A DNA stretch of 46,659 nt from a bacterium. GTDB taxonomy: Bacteria; Joyebacterota; Joyebacteria; Joyebacterales; Joyebacteraceae. The stretch lies in NCBI GenBank assembly GCA_025774935.1, contig JALGZK010000016.1:51767-98425 (forward strand). The letters run 5' to 3'. The notes beneath the pieces are model-generated. The model was given only the letters and a program-made list of their open reading frames with translations. It was not told where the DNA came from and made no database searches. Numbering within the stretch: position 1 is the stretch's first letter; every line of letters begins with the position of its first letter. Below, piece by piece: positions 17,041 to 27,281 of this stretch. The position numbers and the translations under genes were made by a program.

Positions 17041-19284
17041 ATGAACGGCAGCATCGTGAGAAGACTGACACTGGTATTGCTCGTCGCGGCGCTCGTCGGC
17101 GCCGCGGACGCCCGTGCGGTCGAGATCACCTTCCAGGTCCGCATGTCCTACCAGGTCGTGCTCGGCAACTTCGACCCGAGCGAGGACTTCGTGGACCTCG
17201 CCGGCACGTTCAACGGCTGGGGCTCCGACCCGCTCACGCCCCTGGCCGATGCCGACGGCGACACCATCTACGAGGTCGCGGTCGATGGCTTCGCGCCTTT
17301 CGAGTACATCGAGTACAAGTTCCGTCTGAACGGCCTGTGGGACGGCACGGAGGAGTTCCCGGGGCCCGGCAACAACCGCACGTACACGGTGCCCGACCAC
17401 GACGACACGATACTCGTCTGGTACAACGACCTGGAGCCGGGCGGCGGTGCCGGCGAGGTGCACTGGTGGAACGACCGAGTCTTCTACGAGATCTTCGTGC
17501 GGAGCTTCTATGACAGCGACGGTGACGGGATTGGCGATCTGCAGGGTCTCACCCAGAAGCTCGACTACCTGAACGACGGCGATCCCTCCACCGACGACGA
17601 CCTCGGGATCACGGGGATCTGGCTCATGCCCATCAACCCCTCACCGAGCTACCACGGTTACGACGCCACCGACTACCTCGCAATCGACCCCGACTACGGA
17701 ACGATGGCCGACTTCGAGGCGTTCCTCGCCGCGGCCCACGACCGTGGCATCAAGATCATCATCGACTACGTCATGAACCACTGCTCCAATCAGCACCCGT
17801 GGTTCACGGCCTCGGGCGACAACAGCCCGATCTACCGCGACTGGTTCCGCTGGTCGGCGAGTGATCCGGGACAGACGGGCCCCTGGGGACAGCAGGTGTG
17901 GCACTGGCACCCGTCGGGCTGGTACTACGGCCTGTTCTGGGGCGGCATGCCGGACCTCAACTACGAGACCCAGGCCGTGCAGGACGAGATGTTCGACACG
18001 GCGACGTACTGGCTCGACACAGTCGGCGTCGACGGGTTCCGTCTAGACGCCGTCCTCTACATCATCGAGGAGGGCGACCAGCTCCAGAACACGGCCTCGA
18101 CGTTCCAGTTCTGGCAGGACTACAACGCGCACGTGAAGGCGGTGAAGCCCGACGTGCTCTCGGTCGGCGAAGCGTGGACCTCCACCAGCATCGTACTCCA
18201 GTACGTGACCGACGACCGGCTGGACATCTGCTTCGAGTTCGAATTGGCCGGCTCGACCCTCGGCGCGGCCAGCTGGGCGTACGCCGCCGACGTGAGCAGC
18301 AAGGCCGCCCAGGTCTACGACCTCTACCCGTTCCTCCAATTCGCCACGTTCCTCACCAACCACGACCAGAACCGGGCGTTCAGCGTGCTTGGAGAGGACG
18401 AGGGCAGGGCAAGGACGGCCGCGGGCATCTACCTGACCCTGCCGGGCGTACCGTTCGTCTACTACGGCGAGGAGATCGGTATGATCGGCACCGGGGATCA
18501 CCTGAACATCCGCACGCCGATGCAGTGGACTTCCGATCAGCATGCGGGGTTCACGACCGGCACGCCGTGGCAGCCGGTCAGCTGGAACTACCCGCAGTAC
18601 AACGTTGCCGTGGAGGACACCGACCCGGGGTCGCTACTCAACTGGTACCGGCGGCTCATCACCGTGCGGAACGGGTCGCAGGCCCTCAGGCGCGGAACCC
18701 ACCAGCCGCTGACGAGCTCCGCGCTCGAGGTTCTGGCCTTCGTCCGGCGCGACGAGCAGCAGACCGTCCTCCCGATGATCAACTGCGCGTCGTACGCCTT
18801 GGGGAGCTTCACGCTCACCGGTTCTGCGGCGAGTCTCGAACCGGGCGAGCACGCGCTCGTCAACCTGATGGATCCGAACGACACCCTCAACGTCACGGTC
18901 ACCCCTTCGTATGAGATCGTGGGACTGAGTCTCGAGGGGCACGAGGTAGCGGTCTACGAGTTCGCCGACTCGAGCGGCGTGGACACGGGAGACGACGTGC
19001 CGGAGACCGGCCTGAGGCTCGAGCCAGGCTTCCCCAATCCGTTCGGTCCCTCGACGACCATCAGCTACTCGCTGCCCGCCGAGTCACACGTGCGCCTCGG
19101 CGTCTACAACGTCGCCGGCCGTGAGGTGTCGGTCATCCGCGACGGCGTGCAGGAGGCGGGCCCGCACGATGACAGCTGGGACGGGAGCGACGGCAACGGG
19201 GTCGCGATGAGCGCGGGCGTGTACTTCATTCGCCTGGAAGCCGGCGGCGCAACGAAGACCTCAAAGGTGATGCTCGTGAGGTAG
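17041..19284 (+). CDS. Secreted GH13 alpha-amylase with N-terminal carbohydrate-binding-like domain and FlgD-Ig sorting domain
   Basis: 747 residues. A signal peptide (to A-D-A-R-A) precedes a starch-binding/E-set sandwich (about 28-130, with D-L-A-G-T-F-N-G-W-G). The GH13 barrel has region I I-I-D-Y-V-M-N-H, region II G-F-R-L-D-A-V with nucleophile Asp336, region III V-G-E-A-W with acid/base Glu377, and region IV T-N-H-D-Q-N with Asp442. It should hydrolyse alpha-1,4-glucans outside the cell. The end carries P-G-F-P-N-P-F-G-P-S-T-T-I, N-V-A-G-R-E-V-S-V-I and finishes S-K-V-M-L-V-R, the same sorting-type domain as at 140, 19440 and 27282. TACAAT occurs at 16979-16984 but with no good -35 box. 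The convergent neighbour is also a starch-binding-domain enzyme. Confidence 0.93.
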   Translation: MNGSIVRRLTLVLLVAALVGAADARAVEITFQVRMSYQVVLGNFDPSEDFVDLAGTFNGWGSDPLTPLADADGDTIYEVAVDGFAPFEYIEYKFRLNGLWDGTEEFPGPGNNRTYTVPDHDDTILVWYNDLEPGGGAGEVHWWNDRVFYEIFVRSFYDSDGDGIGDLQGLTQKLDYLNDGDPSTDDDLGITGIWLMPINPSPSYHGYDATDYLAIDPDYGTMADFEAFLAAAHDRGIKIIIDYVMNHCSNQHPWFTASGDNSPIYRDWFRWSASDPGQTGPWGQQVWHWHPSGWYYGLFWGGMPDLNYETQAVQDEMFDTATYWLDTVGVDGFRLDAVLYIIEEGDQLQNTASTFQFWQDYNAHVKAVKPDVLSVGEAWTSTSIVLQYVTDDRLDICFEFELAGSTLGAASWAYAADVSSKAAQVYDLYPFLQFATFLTNHDQNRAFSVLGEDEGRARTAAGIYLTLPGVPFVYYGEEIGMIGTGDHLNIRTPMQWTSDQHAGFTTGTPWQPVSWNYPQYNVAVEDTDPGSLLNWYRRLITVRNGSQALRRGTHQPLTSSALEVLAFVRRDEQQTVLPMINCASYALGSFTLTGSAASLEPGEHALVNLMDPNDTLNVTVTPSYEIVGLSLEGHEVAVYEFADSSGVDTGDDVPETGLRLEPGFPNPFGPSTTISYSLPAESHVRLGVYNVAGREVSVIRDGVQEAGPHDDSWDGSDGNGVAMSAGVYFIRLEAGGATKTSKVMLVR

Positions 19285-19328
19285 ACGCATCCAAGAACAG
19301 TGGGGCAATTGCACAGATCCAGAGAGAA

Positions 19329-19357
19329 GACCCCGGGCACGACGCCCGGGGTCCTTT
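19329..19357 (+). terminator. Rho-independent terminator after the amylase gene
   Basis: Perfect 10-bp stem (19329-19338 with 19344-19353), 5-base loop, short T-tract, then TTGGCT ending at 19367. A second hairpin, GGAGCGC/GCGCTCC near 19414-19431, serves the convergent esterase gene. Confidence 0.85.
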
Positions 19358-19439
19358 GTTGTTGGCTCTCTCGAACGCCGACCGAGACGGACAGCCGCGC
19401 GCCCTGTATGTCGGGAGCGCCTCAGCGCTCCGGTTCGCC

Positions 19440-20975
19440 TCAGCGCACGAGGACCATCCGCCAGGTCGCCTTCCGCGGACCTGCGTGGATGGCTGCCATG
19501 TACACTCCGGAGGGCAGCTCGCGCCCTGCGTCATCCCGGCCGTTCCAGACCACCTCGTGGAATCCCGCCGGCAGACGGTCGTCCAGGAGCCCGCGCACCT
19601 GCCTGCCGGCCACGTCGTAGATCGTCAGACGGACGTCCGCCGGGTCCGGGAGGTCGAACGCGAGCGTCGTTCGAGGATTGAACGGATTGGGCACGCTCGG
19701 GCGCACCGTCAGGGATGAGTGGGCCACGCTCTCGGGGACGCCGGACGCCGGCATCGGAGGGAAGAGGAACTGCAGCGTCACCGGAAAGCGCTGTGCCCAG
19801 TACCACTCGTTGTGCTGGCCGCCCTCGTCCTCGACCACCATCAGGTCCACGTCGAGGACGAACCCCTGCCCGACCATGATGTCGCGCATCGCCCGCAGGT
19901 CGTCGATGTTGTCGTCGATGCCGTTGCCGTCCAGATCCACCATGTACCCGGCCTCGATGGTCCCCATGTCCATGTAGACCTTCGCCGACGGCTTCGGGAA
20001 TCCTCCCGCGTAATCGAGGAGCTCGTGATCGCTCCACCAGAGAGACGGGGACAGGGCACCGATGAGACCGAACACGTCGGAGTGGGCGTAGACGGCATAC
20101 AGGGGCATGAGTCCGCCGAGCGACGAGCCGGCCAGCCCGGTGTTGTGCGGACCCGTGAGCGTTCGGTAGTTGACGTTGACCCAGGGCATCAGGACGTTGA
20201 TGAACGCCTGGAGATGCTCCTCTCCCCCGCCTCCGGCCTGGTAGGTCGGGTCGTACCACGGCGTGTACTCGTGGATCCGGCCCAGGCCGCCGTTGTCCAC
20301 GGCGACAACGATGATGGGTCCCATCAGACCGGCCGGGATGAGTTCCTCGCACGTCTCGTCGACCTCCCACTCCCCCGCGAAGCTCGTGGCCTGGTCGAAC
20401 ACGTTCTGACCGTCGAACATGTAGAGCACGGGGTAGCTGACGTCCGTGCTCACGTGGTAGTCCGGAGGAAGATAGACCCACACGCGGCGCCCGTTCAGGA
20501 ACCCCGGGACCGTGTGCGTCGTCACGTCGCCGGTAATGGTGCTGTTGCCCTGAATGTCCGCCCAGTTGTACACCGTCACCTCGAGCGTCTCGGCGCCGGT
20601 GACGGTGTGGGTCCGGTTGGGGATCTCCTCCCCGTTCGGGCCCTTCTCGACGGTGCTCCAGCTGCCGCGGGTGAACTTGAACTCGATCGAGTTTCCGACG
20701 GTCAGCTCCAGCGTGATCTCGTAGATCAGACCCCCGAGGTCCGTGAGCTGATACGCCGGATCGCCCGGGTTCCAGCCCTGGAAGTCCCCCGCGATGAAGA
20801 CGGGATCGCCCGGAGGGGTGGTCCCGGGCGCGGTGACCCGGAAGGTAACGAGCGCGGTGTCCCGCCCGCTGCCGGGGTCCTCGAGTGCCGGTCGAGCCGC
20901 TGTGGTCGTGGGTAGAACGGAGACGAGAAGCGCCACTAGAAGGACGCAGGCAAGACGCCTCATGCTCGGGTGCAT
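19440..20975 (-). CDS. Secreted CBM20-like/esterase with FlgD-Ig sorting domain
   Basis: 511 residues from ATG 20975 (AGAGGA five bases upstream). A signal peptide is followed by a starch-binding-like domain (V-F-I-A-G-D-F-Q-G-W-N-P-G, V-E-K-G-P-N-G-E-E-I-P-N-R). The esterase domain has V-P-G-F-L-N-G-R-R-V-W-V-Y-L-P-P-D-Y, L-Y-M-F-D-G-Q-N-V-F-D, nucleophile G-S-S-L-G-G (Ser about 285), and a probable His in G-G-Q-H-N-E-W-Y-W. It then carries R-P-S-V-P-N-P-F-N-P-R-T-T-L, D-V-A-G-R-Q-V-R and a final M-V-L-V-R. Same family as 7321-8619; both resemble CE1 esterases with starch-binding-like domains. A much longer frame runs upstream but would cross the divergent promoter region and the phosphoesterase gene on the other strand. 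Confidence 0.88.
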   Translation of the reverse strand: MHPSMRRLACVLLVALLVSVLPTTTAARPALEDPGSGRDTALVTFRVTAPGTTPPGDPVFIAGDFQGWNPGDPAYQLTDLGGLIYEITLELTVGNSIEFKFTRGSWSTVEKGPNGEEIPNRTHTVTGAETLEVTVYNWADIQGNSTITGDVTTHTVPGFLNGRRVWVYLPPDYHVSTDVSYPVLYMFDGQNVFDQATSFAGEWEVDETCEELIPAGLMGPIIVVAVDNGGLGRIHEYTPWYDPTYQAGGGGEEHLQAFINVLMPWVNVNYRTLTGPHNTGLAGSSLGGLMPLYAVYAHSDVFGLIGALSPSLWWSDHELLDYAGGFPKPSAKVYMDMGTIEAGYMVDLDGNGIDDNIDDLRAMRDIMVGQGFVLDVDLMVVEDEGGQHNEWYWAQRFPVTLQFLFPPMPASGVPESVAHSSLTVRPSVPNPFNPRTTLAFDLPDPADVRLTIYDVAGRQVRGLLDDRLPAGFHEVVWNGRDDAGRELPSGVYMAAIHAGPRKATWRMVLVR

Positions 20976-21003
20976 GTGTGTCCTCTCTGGTTGGATGAGA
21001 CGA

Positions 21004-21039
21004 CGACCTCTGTCTACTGCCATTATACCGCAGAGGTCG
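21004..21039 (-). promoter_or_regulatory. TATAAT box enclosed by a 9-bp inverted repeat, esterase promoter/operator
   Basis: CGACCTCTG (21004-21012) and CAGAGGTCG (21031-21039) are perfect inverted arms 18 bases apart. A consensus TATAAT on the minus strand lies between them (21027-21022), about 47 bases before the esterase ATG. The arrangement fits an operator over the -10 region. Confidence 0.55.
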
Positions 21040-21081
21040 CGTCGACTCCAGCGCCACGCTGGGAAGGAGCCGTCAGGCGGT

Positions 21082-21111
21082 TTGACGGCGCGCGGCCGGC
21101 GGCCGTAGAAT
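21082..21111 (+). promoter_or_regulatory. Promoter of the phosphoesterase operon
   Basis: TTGACG (21082-21087), 18-base spacer, TAGAAT (21106-21111), near consensus. The start codon follows about 120 bases later, leaving a long leader with no obvious ribosome site other than weak purines. Confidence 0.65.
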
Positions 21112-21230
21112 CGGGTGTGTGTCCTTCGAGCAAGACCATGAGAAGCGAACGGACTCGCAGCGTCGAGTGACGGCCCGCGGTCCGTCGGGTCACGGCGCTG
21201 GACGCCGCGACGAACCGGGATCAGCTCAGC

Positions 21231-22289
21231 ATGAGCTCTCGTTCCTCCAGTCTTCGGCTGCTGTTCCTCGCCGACACCCACCTCGGGTTCGACCAGCCGG
21301 TTCGTCCGAGGGTCGAGCGGCGCCGTCGCGGCCCGGACTTCCTCGCGAACTTCCGGCGAGCCCTGGCTGACGCCGTCGATCAGCAGATGGATCTCGTGCT
21401 CCACGGTGGCGACCTCTTCTTCCGATCGAAGGTCCCCGCCGCCATCGTGGACCAGATCTATGAAGAGCTCCTCGCGTTCGCCGAACACGGCATCCCGCTC
21501 GTGATCGTCCCCGGGAACCACGAACGTTCCCGCCTTCCGACGTCGCTCTTCCTCCAGCATCCGAACATCCACGTCTTCGGCGGGCCCGAGACACTCCGGT
21601 TCGATCTCGGTGGCGCCCGTGTGGCCCTGTCGGGGTTCCCTTCGGTGCGGGGGAACATCCGCGCCGACTTCGGGCAGCTCGTCGCCGCGACAGGGTGGGA
21701 AGACAGCCCCGCGGACGTCCGACTCCTCTGTCTGCATCAGACGATCGAGGGCGCGACCGTCGGGCCTGCCGGCTACACGTTCCGGAACGGCCACGACGTG
21801 ATCCGGCAGAGGGACCTGCCCCGGGCGTTCCACGCGGTGCTCGCTGGCCACATCCACAGGCACCAGGTCCTGGAGGTCGGGCAGGAAAGGGAGTGTCCTC
21901 TCCCCGTCATCTATCCCGGTTCGACCGAGAGAACATCGTTCACGGAGGCCGACGAGACGAAGGGGTACTGCGAACTCGCCTTCGGGGAGACCTCGGAGGG
22001 AGGCTGGGCGCTCGAGCGAACCGAGTTCGTACCTCTCCCCGCCCGCCCCATGGTCACGGTCGACTTGCCGGCGGAGCTCACGCCGGCGGGGGTCGGCGGG
22101 TTCCTGGACGTCGTAGCTCGGGAGGTTCCACCCGACGCCATCCTCCGATTCATATGTTCCGAGGCGGTATCTCCGGAGACGCGCCGGGCGTTCGGCTCCG
22201 CGCGCCTGGCCGACCGCCTCCCGCCGGAGATGAACTTCCAGTTCGGTACGGGGTTCTTCGGCGATCGTCGCGCGAGGACCGGGACATGA
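21231..22289 (+). CDS. Mre11/SbcD-like calcineurin-fold metallophosphoesterase (DNA repair exonuclease family)
   Basis: 352 residues. All metal-site motifs are visible in order: F-L-A-D-T-H-L-G (Asp15, His17), H-G-G-D-L-F-F, P-G-N-H-E, L-C-L-H-Q and A-G-H-I-H-R-H. After the catalytic domain, a short C-terminal part (P-R-P-M-V-T-V-D onward) resembles the capping region of SbcD/YhaO-type proteins. No SbcC/Rad50 ATPase gene is nearby, unlike classical sbcDC. The stop overlaps the next ATG (A-T-G-A), so expression is coupled to the GIY-YIG nuclease gene. A nuclease role is therefore likely; a cyclic-nucleotide phosphodiesterase would be the alternative. Confidence 0.85.
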   Translation: MSSRSSSLRLLFLADTHLGFDQPVRPRVERRRRGPDFLANFRRALADAVDQQMDLVLHGGDLFFRSKVPAAIVDQIYEELLAFAEHGIPLVIVPGNHERSRLPTSLFLQHPNIHVFGGPETLRFDLGGARVALSGFPSVRGNIRADFGQLVAATGWEDSPADVRLLCLHQTIEGATVGPAGYTFRNGHDVIRQRDLPRAFHAVLAGHIHRHQVLEVGQERECPLPVIYPGSTERTSFTEADETKGYCELAFGETSEGGWALERTEFVPLPARPMVTVDLPAELTPAGVGGFLDVVAREVPPDAILRFICSEAVSPETRRAFGSARLADRLPPEMNFQFGTGFFGDRRARTGT

Positions 22290-23365
22290 GAGACGACCGC
22301 AAACGGCTGGCCGCGGAAGTCCGGGGCACCGTCCCTCCCGCCCCGGGCGTATACGCCTTCCTCGACGGCGGCGGACGTCTCCTGTACGTCGGCAAGTCGC
22401 TGAACCTGCGGAAACGCATGGGGAGCTACTTCGGACGGAATCCCCTCACCGCGGAGCCGGGCTTCGGCCAGCTCGTGGCTAGCATCCGGAGCTTCGCCTG
22501 GTGGCAGACCAGGTCCGAGCTCCTGGCGCTCCTCATGGAAGACGTCCTGATCAAGGAACACCTCCCGCCATCGAACACGCGCCAGAGGGAGATGCCGGAG
22601 AACCGGTATCTGGAACTGACGGACGATGCCTTCCCCGCGTGCCTCATCGTCGAGCACGTCCCCGACTTCGGAGAGAGAGACGTGTTCGGCCCCATGAAGG
22701 ACAAGTACTTCGCGGGCTCGCTGCGGGAGGTCCTCGGGCAGGCTCTCGGGATCCGCACGTGCCGCTCGTCGGAGCCGAACAGGCGGTGCCTCGAGTACGA
22801 CCTCGGCCGGTGCGCGGGACCGTGTCGGGACGCGGTCGGGGCCGGCGAGTACGCGGAGCTGGTCGCGCGGGCGCGGGACTTCCTGCGGGGAGACGTGGAG
22901 GAAGTCGTGGACCGGCTCGTCCGGGCGAGGGATCGCGCGGCGGAGACCAGGCGGTTCGAGGACGCAGCCCGACTGCGCGACGCCATCGACACGTGCCGGC
23001 GTTACGGAATACACGAGAGGTTCGCGCGGAGATTCCTCTCAGAGGATTGTGAGATCGTCTGCGACCGGGACGGCATCGAATACCGTTTCGAGAGAGGAGC
23101 CCTGGTCTCGCCTCGCACTGTGATCGTGGCTCGCGGACAGAGCGAGGGGCACGAGACGGCAGACGGGGACGGCTTCCGCCCCGAGGAGGCGGGTCGGGAG
23201 GCTGTGGCCGCCCTGCACCAGCTGCCGTCCGCGGATCGCCGAATCCTCACCGACAGGGCCAGAATCGTCTGCAACTGGGCTCACCGTCAGGGTGTCCAAT
23301 GCCGCGCAAGGCCGAGTGGGTCCGAGGCGCCCAGCACGACCACCCTGACAGGAGGAAGAAGATGA
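22286..23365 (+). CDS. UvrC N-terminal-type GIY-YIG nuclease with Fe-S and UVR motifs (Cho-like)
   Basis: 359 residues, starting in an ATGA overlap with the phosphoesterase. The GIY-YIG domain (about 15-100) has P-G-V-Y-A-F-L-D, L-L-Y-V-G-K-S, an Arg at 42 in L-R-K-R and the metal-binding Glu in L-L-M-E-D-V-L-I-K. Cysteines 159, 168, 176 and 180 (C-x8-C-x7-C-x3-C, ending G-R-C-A-G-P-C) match the 4Fe-4S site of UvrC. A UVR-like helix pair (R-F-E-D-A-A-R-L-R-D-A) follows. The RNase-H-like 5' incision domain and the helix-hairpin-helix of full UvrC are absent. It should make only the 3'-type incision, as Cho does. Its stop overlaps the next gene's ATG. Confidence 0.87.
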   Translation: MRDDRKRLAAEVRGTVPPAPGVYAFLDGGGRLLYVGKSLNLRKRMGSYFGRNPLTAEPGFGQLVASIRSFAWWQTRSELLALLMEDVLIKEHLPPSNTRQREMPENRYLELTDDAFPACLIVEHVPDFGERDVFGPMKDKYFAGSLREVLGQALGIRTCRSSEPNRRCLEYDLGRCAGPCRDAVGAGEYAELVARARDFLRGDVEEVVDRLVRARDRAAETRRFEDAARLRDAIDTCRRYGIHERFARRFLSEDCEIVCDRDGIEYRFERGALVSPRTVIVARGQSEGHETADGDGFRPEEAGREAVAALHQLPSADRRILTDRARIVCNWAHRQGVQCRARPSGSEAPSTTTLTGGRR

Positions 23366-24456
23366 GTTCCCTATTCACACATCGGAAGCGAGGCCTTTGG
23401 CTGGCCGCGGTCATCGTCGCGGTCTCCCTTGCGGTCGCGTCGCTTCCCGGCTGCACGACGACGACGGGACCGAGCCCGCCCGGCAACGAGTTCGAATACG
23501 TCACGCCTGAGGAGGTGGGGTGGGATTCGGAGCTCCTTCAGGACGCTGTCGACTACGCCGAGGGCATCGGCTACACGGCCATGATGATGCTGCACGACGG
23601 CAAGGTGTTCCTCGAGTGGGGCGACGTGGAGGTCAACTACCAAGCCCACTCAATCCGCAAGCCGTTCCTGAACGCGCTCATCGGCCTCGCGGTCGAGGAG
23701 GGCGAGATCGACCCCGACGACACGCTGGGCGACCTAGGCATCGACGACATCCCTCCGAGTCTGACCGCGGAGGAGCTGACGGCCACGGTCAGGATGCTCG
23801 TCATGAGCCGCTCTGGCGTCTATCACGAGGCCGCCGGCGAGACGCAGGACATGATCGACAAACGCCCCGAGCGCGGGAGCCACGAGCCGGGCACGTTCTT
23901 CTACTACAACAACTTCGACTTCAACTCGCTCGGGACCATCTACCGGCAGGAGACCGGCGAAGACATCTTCGATGCCTTCCAGCGTAGGATCGCGGGGCCC
24001 ATCGGCATGGAGGACTTCGACGCCGCGCAGTGCTGGTACAGCTACGAACCCGAGAAGTCCGAGCACCCGGTCTACAAGTTCAGGATGAGCGCGAGGGACA
24101 TGGCCCGGTTCGGGGCGCTCTACCAGCAGAACGGGCGGTGGCGCGGAGAGCAGCTGGTCCCGGCGGACTGGGTCGAGGAGAGCACGACTGCCCACTCGGT
24201 CGCGGACAGCGCTTCCGGAACCGGATACGGGTACATGTGGGGCGTCTTCCCGGAGGGCTCGCTCGTCGAGGAGCTCATCGGGCACACGGGTTTCTACCAC
24301 ACCGGAATCGGCGTGCACTCGCTCGTGGTGATCCCGGGACTCGAGCTGGTCGTCGTGCAGAGGATGGACACCGACGACCCCGGGTGGTCAGACCCGGGCG
24401 ACGAGGCTTCGTTTCAGCTCATTCAGATGCTGTTCGCGGCCTACACCGGGAGCTAG
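23362..24456 (+). CDS. Beta-lactamase/penicillin-binding-fold serine hydrolase, lipoprotein
   Basis: 364 residues; AGGAGG lies six bases before the ATG, which overlaps the upstream stop. A lipobox L-P-G-C after a hydrophobic helix predicts membrane anchoring outside the cytoplasm. Class-C-like active-site motifs are present: S-I-R-K (Ser97, Lys100), Y-N-N (Tyr182) and H-T-G (308-310). Such proteins act as DD-peptidases, esterases or amidases; true beta-lactamase activity cannot be assumed. Its coupling to two DNA nuclease genes is odd and may simply be operon packing. A strong terminator follows. Confidence 0.88.
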   Translation: MSSLFTHRKRGLWLAAVIVAVSLAVASLPGCTTTTGPSPPGNEFEYVTPEEVGWDSELLQDAVDYAEGIGYTAMMMLHDGKVFLEWGDVEVNYQAHSIRKPFLNALIGLAVEEGEIDPDDTLGDLGIDDIPPSLTAEELTATVRMLVMSRSGVYHEAAGETQDMIDKRPERGSHEPGTFFYYNNFDFNSLGTIYRQETGEDIFDAFQRRIAGPIGMEDFDAAQCWYSYEPEKSEHPVYKFRMSARDMARFGALYQQNGRWRGEQLVPADWVEESTTAHSVADSASGTGYGYMWGVFPEGSLVEELIGHTGFYHTGIGVHSLVVIPGLELVVVQRMDTDDPGWSDPGDEASFQLIQMLFAAYTGS

Positions 24457-24506
24457 CGCGGCGGGCATCCAGCAGACGCCGTTCTGAGCGACGGCCGCAT
24501 CCGACG

Positions 24507-24536
24507 CGGGGCCGGGCAGCATCGCCGGCCCCGTTT
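24507..24536 (+). terminator. Terminator of the phosphoesterase-GIY-YIG-hydrolase operon
   Basis: A 9-bp GC stem (24507-24515 with 24525-24533) then TTTC. TGGCT follows at 24540, and TGTTTCGAGCTC near 24560 resembles the repeat at 36465. The remaining 24457-24782 region shows nothing else besides the next promoter. Confidence 0.75.
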
Positions 24537-24685
24537 CAATGGCTCTTCACACGGGCTTGTTTCGAGCTCCTGATGGGATGTCGGCACAGGCTGAATGAGG
24601 GGACCACGGAGGTCCGTTCGGGGCCGGATACCAACCTCAATCCTCTCCTTCCCATGTGTCGCGCCCCACACATCCGCAAAAGCGA

Positions 24686-24714
24686 TGGCAAGCCGCCGGG
24701 CGATTCGCTAAGAT
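24686..24714 (+). promoter_or_regulatory. Candidate promoter of kinase gene 24783
   Basis: TGGCAA (24686-24691), 17-base spacer, TAAGAT (24709-24714). TGGCAAGCC is identical to the -35 area of the kinase gene at 1842. Confidence 0.5.
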
Positions 24715-24782
24715 GAACCTCGGGTGGCATATGTACCTGTCTGCCCAGTAAGTCACGGGCTGAGTCCTTCCCGGGGGTGTCC

Positions 24783-27179
<2,397 letters not shown>

Positions 27180-27223
27180 CCCGGAGGCGGTTCCGTCAGT
27201 CCTGTCGATTGCGCCAGATGCGC

Positions 27224-27249
27224 GGCCCCGCCTCAGAAGAGGCGGGGCC
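27224..27249. terminator. Bidirectional hairpin between convergent genes
   Basis: Perfect 11-bp stem (27224-27234 with 27239-27249), AGAA loop. It serves the kinase and the convergent peptidase gene. TGGCT follows at 27257. Confidence 0.8.
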
Positions 27250-27281
27250 GGTCCGTTGGCTAACTCGAGGCCGGGCTGCGG

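Noticed and set aside
20976-21863. Long N-terminal extension of the esterase frame at 19440
   Set aside because: It would cross a consensus promoter and lie antisense to the phosphoesterase; the signal peptide starts at 20975.
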